A DNA stretch of 64,000 nucleotides from Siphonodentalium dalli (GCA_032622095.1 CP136062.1:154188875-154252874), one strand, 5' to 3'. Shown: positions 11,747 through 24,438, counted from the stretch's first letter. Numbers and translations are program-made. Notes: generated from the letters alone by a model not told the origin.

Positions 11747-14215
11747 AATATCAGAGTGATAGTTTTGTTGATGATTTTCGCAAGCTACTCGTCAAAATTG
11801 TAGCAAATTAGAACTCTTGTGTTTGACTTGCTGTGCGAGTTGTGACAATGCCGTACACGTGCGTTTAGACTTTTGTGTTGATAAAACAATAGGAGAACCG
11901 AACCACACCGTTTCCAAATATAGTTCTTCGGTTTCAGTGGGACTTTTCAAACTTAAGGTTAACAATTTACACAATGTTTTTTTGATATTTTGTGTGCTTA
12001 ACAAGGGCAGCACGTTCTTCTGATCGCTTAGTATATAACTTAATATCGCGGAAGTCCACCAAATTTGGGTAAATCGCCGATAGCAGCGTCTTACCGAGTC
12101 ATCAAGGGAGGTAAACCCTGCATGGAGTTTGGATATCACCCTGAAAAAATCATTCCGGTACAGCCTAACAGCGACAGCTTCTTCTGAATAGAACGGCACA
12201 CGACTGGAACAATTTGAAGTGGCTATATATCTTGGAGATGACTGATTATGGTTTCTTCAAGAAAAATCTGCCAGTTTACTTTAAATTCAGTTACTATAAT
12301 TATCAGTCCACATAAACTTAGGGCCTTTTACGGCCGGTATATCGTGTAAATGTAAATTACTATTTTGGTGGAAGTTTGGTGGAAATTGGCTTCAAAATCA
12401 TTTCATCGAATTCGGTGCCCCTGAGTCCAGCGTCACTTTAGAAAATATTGACCTGAATAGTTATCTTCCGCTTAAAATACTACCATATTAGACCCATTTG
12501 AAGCTCTCCTAGATCTCCCCCGTTAATTCCTATAGCGGACAGACTGACAAAAACTTAAAGAGAAATATGTTCGACATCAGGTTTGTGAAGTACCTAAATC
12601 AGTCACCACCTGTGGATGCATATATATCTAATTTTGGTAATAATTGGTTGTAAACTGTTTGATCATTTCGGGTCTCCGCTCTTGACCTCAATTCCCGACT
12701 ATGATAGTGCAACTCTCGAAACTTTGAACAACATAATTAGATTTGTTCCTTTCGTTGCGGTTTCTTTAAGTTTAGAAGAAATCGGCGAAAAAATAGTTTA
12801 TCAAATTTATCAATATTGTCGCTCCTCCATCTATACTGATCCTGAGCCCGAAAGCGTCAATTTAGAAACTGTTTAACATGCACCATTATCTTCCTCGCAA
12901 ATATTTACGCTTGTTAGACCGTTAAATTTCGAGCCCTCTAAATGGTACCCAGTTAATTTCTATAGCGGACAGACAGAAATTCGAAATTATAGATACAGAT
13001 TTCCCTGTAACAGTACTGTTTACATAACAATGGATTTGACATGCAAAATCTCATTGTCGGAGATTTATTAATGACAAAAATAAGATGTTTTGCTTTACAT
13101 ACTTTGATAAAAATTTGTATTGCTCGCATGAACCCACTTGGAATGCCTTGAACTGTGTCTTACATTTGTGTTGGGAGCCGGAGTACTCCAAATCATTGAA
13201 AAATTGAACACAAAAGAAACAGTGAAATTTCTACATTACCATTAGTGCCCGCTGTGAATATGGATCGTGTCCTGGATTTAGTGTACTGGACCAACTGTGC
13301 CACAGCATGGTCAGAAACTTATAGAATTGATCTGGAATCTAGGGGCGATCGAGATTAAGGTATATATATTGGATGTGGTGATTATAGGTCAAAAGTCAAA
13401 TAGTACGGACATTTTTTTCCAGGAAATTTCAACCTAAAATGTTAATGAAAAACTGAAAATTGCACAAACATTTTATCCCATTCCACAAAAACTGTCAATT
13501 TCCTGTTTCAAAGCCGACCATGTGCTCATTGTTGGCAAAATATTCACATGGATATTTATTCGCAAATATAATTCATTCAATTAAAGACCCTCTTAAATTT
13601 CGAATGCCCATAGCACATAATATACATCATATTCCATATAATATACAATTTGGTAGATTCCATATAATATACAATTTGGTAAAGGCCGAATGTATATAGA
13701 ATTGCCTCAAATTGAGTCAAATTGTTAAGAGCTTTGTTGAATAGCAAACCAGTTTGGATTGCATTACTTTGCCCAAATAGACAGCCATTTTCAGACGTAA
13801 AGACTGCCTTTTGAGAAGGCGACGTTCGATGTAGTGAACTGGAGCGTATCATGTTTAGGTTGTAGTGAACTGGAGCTTCTGTTGTCGTGAGCTGGAGTGC
13901 ATACCATGTCTTGATCAGTCGATCGATATCAACAGTGGGCAATGTTTTATTTAAAACCGGTCACATACATGAGATATTGGTGATCCAGGGCGTTTATGAA
14001 ACGCATTTCTAATTTCTAGCTCAACAGAAAATTGTTCGAAAAACGATGTTATCTGTCCTTATGTGATTTTTTCACAGAAATCCGACGGATCAGTGGTTAT
14101 TTCTGCAAGGAACTAGTATCAATTTTGCCTGAATTGTTGGTGTTTTGAACTTGTATTGCTTATTGTCTTTTTCCCGTGATATTACAATGTCCTGGAGCTT
14201 CATCTTCAAATGGTA
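11747..14215. other. Unassigned region with two direct repeats
   Basis: A roughly 70-bp segment ending attcctatagcggacagac near 12478-12555 recurs directly near 12908-12985 (atttctatagcggacagac). Between them an 86-codon ORF (12616-12876) holds the peptide DSATLETLNN, resembling DSATLATLNH inside element Y2. A 26-bp tandem repeat (ccatataatatacaatttgg) lies at 13630-13682, and a short aactggagc repeat near 13835-13895. No gene is supported. Confidence 0.4.
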
Positions 14216-14854
14216 TCTCATATATATTTTGAAGACCTCTGTCTGTCTGTCTGTCTGTTTGTTTGTCTGTCTGTCTGTCTGTCATTAATACAAATCTACG
14301 ATTCTCGACCGATCGGGACGAAACTTGGTACGTGTGTGTAGTTTGACCAGGCGGTCGTCGTTGTCGTATTGGCGAGCCCGTGCGACGCCCGTGCAGAACA
14401 TGCGCAGACGAGATATCGGAAACGGGTGGAGCTATCGACTTGAAATTTGCTATGTGAATGTATCTTGCCCCGGATACGAATTTTATCGGGTCGCCGAGTC
14501 CGTGCGACGTCAGCTTCGCGCATGCGCAGACGAGATCTCGGAAACGGGTGGAGCTATCGACTTGAAATTTGCTATGTGAATGTATCTTGCCCCGGATACG
14601 AATTTTATCGGGTCGCCGAGCCCGTGCGACGTCAGCTTCGCGCATGCGCAGACGAGATCTCAGAAACGGTTGGAGCTATCGACTTGAAATTTGCTATGTG
14701 AATGTATCTTGCCCCGGATACGAATTTTATCTGGTCGCCGAGCCCGTGCGACGCCAGCTTCGCGCATGCGCAGACCAGATCTCGGAAACGGGTGGAGCTA
14801 TCGACTTGAAATTTGGTTTTGAATAGCCCGGACAACGTCGGGCTCATCGGCTAG
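14216..14854 (+). mobile_element. Non-autonomous Helitron-type element, copy 1
   Basis: It begins TC after an A (5' end tctcatatatattttgaaga) and ends CTAG before a T at 14855. Seven bases before CTAG sits a hairpin with stem agcccg/cgggct. These are the canonical Helitron features: 5' TC, 3' hairpin then CTRR, insertion between A and T, no inverted repeats. The 5' end is shared with three more copies at 47478, 49839 and 50578. The body contains a (GTCT)n run and 3.6 tandem copies of a 122-bp unit (about 14375-14814). No Rep/helicase is encoded. Confidence 0.8.
14375..14814 (+). repeat. 122-bp tandem repeat inside Helitron copy 1
   Basis: About 3.6 units of 122 bp, each running from gtgcgacg through cgcatgcgcagacgagatct, tggagctatcgacttgaaat and cttgccccggatacg to gtcgccgagcc. 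The units differ at a few positions only. One such unit is present in Helitron copy 3 (about 50365-50522), so the array expanded after the family formed. Long ORFs on both strands are artefacts of this periodicity, because 122 is not a multiple of 3. Confidence 0.9.
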
Positions 14855-14939
14855 TATAATATATAATATATATATCTATATTTGCGAATGTCTGTCTATA
14901 TGTCTGTCTTCTGTCTAACTATCTTTCGTCTGTGCTCTA

Positions 14940-15960
14940 TAGAAGTTAACGGTGGCCAAAATGGCACCAAATGGGTCTAACATTGGTAACTTTTGACGAG
15001 GAAAACAATGGTGCGTGTTAGAATTTTCTAAAGTGACGCTGTTGTTGTCAGAGCAGAAATGGGGGGGGGGGGAAGGGCATCAGATATTTTCGTCGCCGAT
15101 TTCCATCAAACATACATAATAATCTCAATTACATGAGGAAACTAAGGACGTGGTTTAAAGATGTCAAAATAGTCGCCGTTCGAGTCAGGGGTGCACGGAA
15201 GGCGAGAGGGGCACCAAACATTTAAAAATAAATATTTTTAGCGCGGATTTCCACCAAATTCACACACAATCTTCTCCATGATACAAGGAATCTAACCGTG
15301 TGACCGAAAGACGCCAAATTGGTGCCGTTTTATGTGAGAGATGGATTGGGGGCGGACTAAATTTGATGAAAAATATGTTTCGTCGCCATTACCACCATAC
15401 TTAAACAGAATCATATCCATGATATCTGGAGTCTAATTGTGTGGCTTAAAGCTGTCAAAAGTGGCGTCAATGGAGTCAGGTGTGCACCGAAGGGGAGAGG
15501 GGTACGGAAATTGAAACTAGTATTTTTAGCGCCGATATCCACCAAATTGATATACATTCCCCTCCGTGATACGAGGAATCTAATCGGGTTATTTAAAGAT
15601 GCCAAATTGGTGCCGTTTTGGGTGAGAGATGGGTGGACTAAATTTTATAAAAATTTATTTAGTCGCAGATTACCACCACACTTATACATAATCATCTCCA
15701 TAATATCAGGTGTATAACTTTGTCGTTTAAAGATGTCAAAAGTGGGTGCATGGAGATGGAGAGGGACAACAAAATTGATAAAAAAAATATAATAATTTTA
15801 GAGCCGATTTCCACCGAGTTGATACACATTCTTCTCCGTGATATGAGGAATCTAATCGCGTGGTATAGATATGCCAAATTGGTGCCGTTTGTTTGAGAAG
15901 TTCCCAAAATAGTGCCCCGTCAGGAATTGAGATCGGGAAGTGGCACCAATATTGTAATCT
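14940..15960 (+). repeat. Satellite B array, first block
   Basis: About three units of a roughly 300-bp repeat. Each has two related halves marked by gatttccaccaaattgatac, gaggaatctaatcgtgtgg, taaagatgtcaaaagtggc and agtcaggggtgcacgg, and by g-rich runs. A 5' module (cgaatgtctgtctatatgtc, then ccaaatgggtctaacattgg) precedes it at about 14870-15060. The same composite occurs twice more at 21610-24060, so it is a dispersed element with internal tandem repeats and not a simple satellite. Confidence 0.8.
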
Positions 15961-16066
15961 ACTTATCTATTGTCATCTTCATGACACGACGTACTTATAT
16001 AATGGAACTGCCAAGACTTGGAAATTTATATATGTTCAAAGGGTGTTATGTAGGTACTATGGGGGT

Positions 16067-19000
16067 CACAGGGGCCTGTAACGCGCTCCGCTGTCCGCCC
16101 CCCTTTTTGCACTGCCCATATACGCCGCCCTCTATACGCGCCTTCTTCGCGTTAATGGAACATTATATAGACAAGGGGCTCTGTAGAAATTCAACGTTTC
16201 ACCATCGCTCGGGAGTCGCATAAATTTAGCCCATTCACCCCAGTAATGATAACGATATATACACGGATGGATCGGCAAAGAATTCATCTTTCAATAAATA
16301 CCACAAACTCCCATCAGAAACATTCATACACGTTGCATTTGATTAAATTTTAACCACCGAATATTGTCTCGGGAGAGTGTATTTTTCCGATTTGATCCGG
16401 CTCAGCAGCAATGGACGCCACTCGTCTCTAAATTCACCACCCATACAGATTACTATCATTAATAATCGGTCAAACGATCAACTAAATATCTGGAACTTAG
16501 TTATTTCTTGTCGGCTAATAATTTATTTACTCATACAAATCAACACATTGTCAGTAATCAATTTCTATAGAGGAGAAATCTGTCGATAATTCCAACTTTT
16601 TTAAATTTTGTTTACAAGTCGCACGGCCCCTCATTTAAATATTTATTGTGAAATGACCTCGATTAGAATACTGGACGCTGATTGGCTGTTCTACTATTTT
16701 CATTTTAGTAACCGCGAAGTTTAAAATCGATGCAATATTGACATGTCGAACTCGTGGTCAGCATGAGAAATTTGTAAAAATAATGTCGTTCAAAGCTATT
16801 AACTGGTAATTTCGTAACCATTGCAATAGGGTGAATTTTATGTTGTAAATCGAATATGTATGTTTTACAACTCAACTTAGAAGAACATTCCAGTGAAATA
16901 TAAAAACTAAATTGTAGAGAGATACTCTTGCCAAAAAGTTGTTGGAAAAATTTGTTTCAGTGTTCAGTCCTTGCTGTGGGAAATACTGTTCTTCATTCAA
17001 GAGAGGGCAAACAAAAAGAAGATCAATATATTGATACCACATGGGTAATGTGCTCTGCAGACCCCCCCCAAACTGCCCTTACATGTATGTGCCATCCCTA
17101 TACACATGCCTTCTTTACAACATATTATACATGTAGTAGCCCTACTATAGCTGAATTTGTCACCATTCTCACCATTTTTTGTTGTGAAATTGTGATAAAG
17201 TTACCCAGGACCCAGGTTTGTTAATAAAATCTACAATATGGAAGGGATTTAAAAGTGACTGAGGGAAATTTACTGCTCAATTTTACCCACAGGGGCCTGT
17301 AATTCGCTCCGGCCCCTGCACACCCCCATTTGCACTGCTCCTATGCCGCTTCTATATATGCCAAGTTTGAAGTGATCATACTCATATATCATATTATTAC
17401 TGGAGCACAGGTATTCAGTATATATACAACTATTAACGAAAATTAAGGCAGGCGCGTATATTGGGATGGTGTATGTAGGGGCAGTGCATGAACTAGGGAG
17501 TGCGTTGAAAGTTCCTGGGTAAAACTTCACCACAATTTTAGGAATCTGGGTAACTTTGTCACACAAAAAACGATAAGTTATGGGTCATGCAAAGTGGGGG
17601 GGGGGGGGCAACAGAGCATGGAATCGTGGCATAATAATTTTTAATTTGGCCTCAGAGTAAAATTATATTTGTGCACAACTGAAATGACCTCTTGAAATTG
17701 ATTCAATTATTTTATCAATTTTCAGCTCAGATAAGTAATGCAGTGAAAAAGTCCTCCAATAATGCTTGTTATACTGTATATATATTTCGTTTTTGTTTCA
17801 ATGTTTAAACCTGGCATTGCCAGATAGCTAATGTGGCTATTGAATGGTTTATTAAAACTTCTATAAAAAAAAAATGTCTTTATATTTGACAATTTAGTTC
17901 TTATATTTCACTGGAATGTTCTTCTAAGTTGAGTTGTAAAACATACATATTCGATTTACAACATAAAATTCACCCTATGAAATTAGTTTTTGTTGCAATG
18001 GTTACGAAATTACCAGTTAATAGCTTTGAACGACATTATTTTTACAAATTTCTCATGCTGACCACGAGTTCGACATGTGATATTGCATCGATTTTAAACT
18101 TCGCGGTTACTAAAATGAAAATAGTAGAACAGCCAATTAGCGTCCAGTATTCTAATCGAGGTCATTTTACGATGAATATTTAAATGAGGGGCCGTGCGAC
18201 TTGTAAATTTTTTTTTTTAAAGTTGGAATTATCGACAGATTTCTCCTCTATAGAAATTGATTACTGACAATGTGTTGATTTGTATGAGTAAATAAATTAT
18301 TAGCCGACAAGAAATAACTAAGTTCCAGATATTTAGTTGATCGTTTGACCGATTATTAATGATAGTAATCTGTATGGGTGGTGAATTTAGAGACGAGTGG
18401 TGTCCATTGCTGCTGAGCCGGATCAAATCGGAAAAATACACTCTCCGGAGACAATATTCGGTGGTTAAAATTTAATCAAATGCAACGTGTATGAATGTTT
18501 CTGATGGGAGTTTGTGGTATTTATTGAAAGATGAATTCTTTGCCGATCCATCCGTGTATATATCGTTATCATTACTGGGGTGAATGGGCTAAATTTGTGC
18601 GACTCCCGAGCGATGGTGAAACGTTGAATTTCTACAGAGCCCCTTGTCTATATAATAGAGACCTTTCGCAAAACTCTCGTTTACGATTACGGATACGGAT
18701 AGGGTACTACGTCACCAACCTTTGTGTACTTTCTAATCGTTCTCGTATTTTACTATCCGTAATAACGGTTACGATTTTATGGTTTCTAATAAGCTCAAAT
18801 AACACCTGAAATTTATTTTCTGCAATATATCACTTTACTCCGTTCGAGACTGTATATGTATATCATGTAAACCATCCAGTTGTATTGAGCTACGACCTCG
18901 ATATGCTGTTTAGATTGTCAATCAATGTACTCGTCGTCGTGAATCACGAGCTTCCCTCGAAATAAGATCGCTATTCACAACGGATAGACATCGCTGGCTG

Positions 19001-20538
19001 CGACAGAACACTTTACAGTAAGAGGAGTGCACTATGATACCAGTCGCCAAAAATACAGTTTATAGTGTGCGATGCATGAGGAGTTTTGGGTGATTATTAT
19101 GTGCAAGATAGTACACAATTTAAAGTGAAATTCAACAATTATTTAATTCAACAACCCATAGTCGTGTCCTAACGTGTGCAGTTATAGCATGCCTCATGAG
19201 AGCCTAAAGAATGGCATAACCCTATTACTGAAAGTGAAAGATTTTGTGTTCTCTTAACCTTTCCCGAATTGAATAGTTCATTCAATTTAATAATATTCGG
19301 TTTTCGGTAGAAGTTGGGTTTTATATATCTCTCTCGTAGAGTCTGTAATGCAGGGCATTTAAAATTACATGGAATTCATAACCGATTTTAAAATTACATG
19401 GAATTCATAACCGAGTTCTAACTTCTAAGTTACATAAATTACTCTGTCTGAGTAATCTGAACCTACCATGGTTCCCGATTCAACTGGTAAGTAGTAATTT
19501 CTGCTCCTGAACCGTAACTAAAAGAATATTTGGCACACCCACCGACATCACCAGAGCTCAGCAGTCTCTGTCAGGTTTGTTCTTTGCATTTATTTTTAAT
19601 TTAAAAAACACGCACAAATGCGGCATTTAAAGGTACTCAATCCGATTAGATGTCCCCATATCATCAGATTCCAACAACAATATTTTTTTGAAATGCCGCT
19701 TCTGTTATCAGAATCGAGTAATTTCTCAACATTAATGCTACAGTCAACTATATTATAAAATTACCCAAAACCTGTTATTTATCAACATTTTGTTCAACGA
19801 AATTTTGCCGGTTTGTCAAATATCTGACAAAAAAGCAACTTGATGCACATCGCTTCTACCGTGTCGACTTTGTTTCGATTTAGTAGTAACAAATCAGAAG
19901 TGATGCACATCAGCGAGCTCACAACCTTATGTCGGATTTCCTAAACCCAAAGAGGTGACGCCGAAATCGCATTGAAATCAAATCGCGGACATGAAGGGGC
20001 TTGAACGAGGGCGTCGTGGTTGATGTGAGGTCCAAATTCAGGAACCCCTCTTCCTCATCAGCATAACGTCTATCTGGTCATCCATGCTAACAACGAACTG
20101 TATTTCCACCTGATATGACCTGGCATTTATACCTGTATTGCCACAATATATCACGAGAATCCCGGGTCGTACGTTGTGACTGGTCGAATTATTGACAATA
20201 TTAACAGGTCATGATTATCGCAATGTTGCAAATGAGACGATAAGTGAAGTATTAAGGGACTGTATACCAAACACACGCTTTGGGTTGTACAAGTGGTACG
20301 AAATAATAATCGTACGTGTTCGTCAAAACTCTTACGCGTAATCGTTTTGCGAAAGGACTTTTTGGCCATACGGATAGGCTTACGACTACGAATAGCTATC
20401 CGTATTCGTAATCGTAAACGTGAGGATGCGAAAGGTCTCTAATGTTCCATTAACGCGAAGAAGGCGCGTATAGAGGGCGGCGTATATGGGCAGCGCAAAA
20501 AGGGGGGCGGACAGCGGAGCGCGTTACAGGCCCCTGTG
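16067..20538. mobile_element. hAT-type fold-back element with long inverted arms
   Basis: The element starts cacaggggcctgtaacgcgc at 16067 and ends with the reverse complement at 20538. It is flanked on both sides by the 8-bp sequence atgggggt (16059-16066 and 20539-20546), the duplication size typical of hAT transposons. The left arm runs to about 16918; the right arm is 17893-18656 plus 20441-20538, interrupted by a nested element. The arms are highly similar over about 850 bp. The spacer has decayed extra copies of the terminus (about 17050-17120, and 17287-17360 starting cacaggggcctgtaattcgc). Two mirror ORFs at 16377-16589 and 18229-18441 are the same sequence on opposite strands. No transposase. 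Confidence 0.85.
18657..20440. mobile_element. Nested 1.8-kb TIR element inside the hAT-type arm
   Basis: Terminal inverted repeats of about 44 bp: agagacctttcgc, then acgattacggatacggatag on the left; the complement ends cgaaaggtctct at 20440. The uninterrupted left arm of the host element supplies the empty site (tctatataatgttcc), showing that the insertion duplicated 3 bp (aat, or taa if the ends are shifted by one). A 3-bp duplication fits PIF/Harbinger, but the superfamily is not proven. The interior has a 26-bp tandem repeat (aaattacatggaattcataa, about 19358-19413) and no transposase ORF. Confidence 0.8.
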
Positions 20539-20546
20539 ATGGGGGT

Positions 20547-21609
20547 GCATTAACCTTACGACCGACGCATCATTTCACAAAATGTTCAGAATTTATGTTG
20601 GTCAGCATTTATGAACCACCGACGTCAGTGTTACGTTACGTCGCGTTATCAATTAAGAAAACAATGGAGCCATTGTGGATCATTCCTGTTCCTAAAATAC
20701 TATAGGAATCAGGGATCTAAATGTGTTCCAGAGTCGTGGAGCGAGTGCACCGTGGAATGCTAAAGGTGAAGGTAACTGACGAATAACCTTCACCTGATAC
20801 ACGTGACACGTTATTAAAGGATGACATCGTGTTTATTTGATTTGTACATCATATCTAAATAATTTAAACTGGTGAATTAATTGGAAATTGGATTTTTGTG
20901 AGTGGGAAATTTATATAACTGGCTGCTGTAGTTCTGTGTTTTTCCAGATCAAATTTGGCTGTTGGATAGCCCTGTCGTACACTTGGGGATTTATTTTAAA
21001 AAGTAAACATATGACCTATGATTTTTCTTGCATTTTCGCGATCAACTGGTGTCAATCTAGCTGGGAAAACAGCACTGGAGTGTCCTTTAGGCTTCAATTC
21101 AGTGAATTTGGCCGAAACGTTAACACGCACTGTCGCCTATGGGAAACCATTTAGTTCAGTGATTCCTATAGCCTTATGTAGTGTATTAATCGTATTCAAT
21201 ACGGCAAATGTCGAGGTATTGACCGAATATAACTTCTACTACACCAACTGTTCCATTCTGTCAAAATAAATTAAAACACTCTATTTCTGTCGATTACATA
21301 GTACAGATTGCAACATAAAACTAGGATATGCGCGGTTCTGTCGTCGCAGAAGCACGGATGGCAACACAGTCGATACAATGGTCGGTGTGTGAGGGGGATA
21401 TAATCATCTATTGGGCGAGGCTCTTCCGATAGCCAATAGTTTCGTACGAAGGTATCTGAACTCCTATACAGCTTCTGGTCACATCAGTAATCTTTGAGTA
21501 TTAGACGATATCAATTTCATATTCAATGTAGTGGGATTAGTTTTCATAATTACCTGCATGTGATTATAAAGCAATGAAGCCATTACATTTGGCACTTCCT
21601 GAATGTTAT
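20547..21609. other. No supported gene; small hairpin near 20761-20801
   Basis: Unassigned sequence. A small hairpin aaggtgaaggtaac/ttaccttcacc-type pair lies at about 20763-20800. Two overlapping ORFs of 83-88 codons near 20888-21269 have no recognisable motif and are probably chance. Confidence 0.4.
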
Positions 21610-24060
21610 ATATTATATATTCGCGGGGAACCATCTAGATGCCACCAAAGGGGTCTAACAGGGGTGACTTTCTAATGAGGAAGATAATGGTTTGGGTTAC
21701 AATTGTCTAAAGTTACGCTGTAAGATGTTATCAGGGACAAGAAATGGGGGGGGGGGGGAGCAACATTTTTTGGTCACCAAACGCATACATATATGATTAT
21801 AATCATCTCCATTATAAGAGGAATCTCATTGTGTGCTTTAAAGATGTCAAAAGTGGCACCGGAGTCATGTGTGCACGGAAGGGAGAGGAGCACCACAAAT
21901 TGATAACATATGTTTACCGCCGATTTCCACCAAATTGATACAAATTATTCTCCACCCATGATACAAGGAATCTAAAGCCCCGGTTCCATATCCCCGATTT
22001 CCCACCCCGAATGACTCCCGAATCATAATTTTGCAAAAATCGTGGAGTAAGTTCGGGACGAGTCGGGACAGTGAATTTTTAACCCCGAACATGATCGGGG
22101 ATATCGGTGCTATCGGGGTCGATTCGGGACAATTCTGGACTCGCTCCCGACAGTTTTGAAATGTTCAAAACTATCGGGAACCAAGCCGAATCGCTCCCGA
22201 TTTGTAAATCGTCCGGAGAAATTCGGGAGCAATTCGGCACCTATTCGGGAGTAGTCGGCAATATTCGGGTGGATATTCTGGAGTAGTCGGCAGTATTCGG
22301 TAGGTTATTCCCGAATTCGCCATGTATGGCTGCTTTTATACTGAGATCCGGTGTATCTGCAAAATTCGGCATCGATTCGGGACGTTCGGCAGCAATTGCA
22401 TACCAATTCGGTATCTATTCGGCATCAATTCGGTACCAGTTCGGCATTGATTCGGGGTATTCGGCAACAATTCGGTGTAAGTCGGTAGTAATCTGGGCAA
22501 TTTGGCAGCCACTCGCACGAAAGTTCGGGATAATTCTTGATCATTCGGGAAGATATTCGGAAGCATTCTGGAATACTCGGCAACGTTCGGGACGATTCAA
22601 TTTTGTCATAATTCGGCATCTGTTCGGCGGCTTTTTGGAATAAAACTCGTCCAGAATTCTCTCGAATGCTGCCGATTTGGTCTGGTCCCGAATTTGTGCC
22701 GAATATACTAATTCGGGACAGAAAATCGGGAATATGGAACCGGGGCTTTTAATCGTGCATGTGATTAAAGACGGCCAATGGGTGCCGTTTGGATGAGAGA
22801 TGGGCTGAGGGGGACTAAATTTGATAAGAATTTGTTTAGTCGCCGATTAACACCAAACTTATACATAAACATATCCATGATGTCAGGCCTCTAATGCTGA
22901 GGCTTAAAGCTTAAAGCATTCAAGTCAGGGGTACAATGTTGTGGAGAGGGGCACCAAAACTGATACAATTATATATTGCGTCGATTTCCACCAAATTGAT
23001 ACACATTTTTCTCCGCGATACGAGGAATATAACATGCGAGCATTAAATTGGATACGATTTGTTTAGTCGCGGATTTCCATCAATTTTATATATAGTCATC
23101 TTCAAAATTAGTCTAATTGTATGGTTTAAAGAACGATGTCAAAAGTGGCACCGCTTGAGTCTGGGAGTCAACCAAATTCATACTCGTTCTTCTCCATTGA
23201 TACGAGGAATCAAATCGTGTGGGTTAAAGACGCCACATTTGGAACCTATATTTGCGAATGCCTGCATGTCTGTGTTCTATATAACTTCACTGGGGACCAT
23301 CTAGATGGCACCAAAGGGGTCTAACATGGGTAATGTTTACGAGGAAAATAATGGTGAGGGTTACAATTTTCTTAAGTGATGCTGCTGGTGTCAGGGGCAG
23401 AAAAGGGATGAGCAGCAAAAATAATTAAATATTTTATCTTCAATTTCCACCAAACTTATACATAATCATCTCCATAATATGGCGCCGTTCCAGTCAGGGG
23501 TGCACGGAGGAGTTGATGGGCACCAACATTGATAAATAAACCTATTTTAACGCCGATTTCCACCAAATTTTGATTTACATTCTTCTCCATGATACGACGA
23601 GTCTAATCGTATGATTAAAGACTCCAGATTGGTGCCGTTGGGGTGAGATATTGGAGTGAGCATTAAATTTGATAACATTGATTTAGTTGCCGATTACCAC
23701 CAAACTTATAAATAATCATCTCCATTATATCAGGAGTCTAATGGACGTGGTTCACATGTGTCAAAATATCGCAGTTCGATTCATGAATGGGGAGAGGAGG
23801 GGCACCAAACCTAATACAAATATGTTTAGACTAATGTCCACCAAATTCATACACGATCATTCTCCAATGTTACGATGAATCAAATAATGTGGGTTAAAGA
23901 CGCCACAATTTGTTCCATTTGGGTCAGGGATGGAGAGATGAGGGGCACTAACATTGATAACTTGAGAATGTTTTAGTTGCCGACATCCACCAAAGTTATA
24001 TATAGTACATCTCCTTATATCCAATAAACCAACAGACCTATACTGTCGCAAGTTCCATCA
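21610..24060 (+). repeat. Satellite B arrays, second and third blocks
   Basis: The same composite as at 14940-15960. One block starts near 21625 (ggggaaccatctagatgcca) and another near 23240 (tatttgcgaatgcctgcatg, then gggaccatctagatggcacc). Each is followed by units with gatttccaccaaattgatac, gaggaatctaatcgtg and agtcaggggtgcacgg. The first block is interrupted by the element at 21976-22749. A short fragment of the same 5' module lies on the minus strand at about 49735-49795. Confidence 0.8.
21976..22749. mobile_element. MITE-like element with an ATTCGG-rich core
   Basis: The ends are inverted: agccccggttccatatcccc at 21976, and its near complement ending ggaaccggggcttt at 22749. The surrounding satellite unit reads gaatctaatcgtg when empty, so the insertion duplicated TA or TAA. 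The core (about 22130-22650) is made of several dozen degenerate copies of a 10-bp motif like attcggcatc/attcgggagt. No protein. Superfamily unresolved (Tc1/mariner if TA, Harbinger-like if TAA). Confidence 0.75.
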
Positions 24061-24438
24061 TACTTTATTTTAACTGTATGTGGTATATAACACCTGATTC
24101 GTATCGCGTTAGATATAAAATATTTATCTAACCCGGTCCAGATTCAATATTAAATACTCAAAAACACTTATTCACATATCTCCGTTATTTAGTTCATATT
24201 AATCCTCGATTAATCCTATTACATGTATTATGTTAAAGTGTTTATTACTGTTTAATTCGAGTGATTTGAATTAAATCCGCGTTAACATTTATATCCGGGC
24301 ATGTATCCTTGCCCCAATATCTCCTACAATGATGAGAGCTGTATTTATTATAGATAAATGTCCGAGGTGTTGAGATTTTGGACGATTAATTGTCCTTAAA
24401 GGGACATATTCTGTATTTATGTAGATCTCTTCTTGTAG

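Larger units (their letters stand above)
8200..12180. repeat. Widely spaced inverted repeat segments
   Basis: The segment around 8207-8260 (ctccatgcagggtttacctc, then gatgactcg) recurs as its reverse complement near 12080-12135. A second pair, ggagatccgtgaactcg near 8280, recurs inverted near 10640-10665. They could be the ends of one or two old fold-back elements, but no target duplication or continuous arm could be traced. Confidence 0.5.

Noticed and set aside
14160-14826. Several 75-161 codon ORFs on both strands
   Set aside because: They are translations of the 122-bp tandem unit and (GTCT)n run in Helitron copy 1.
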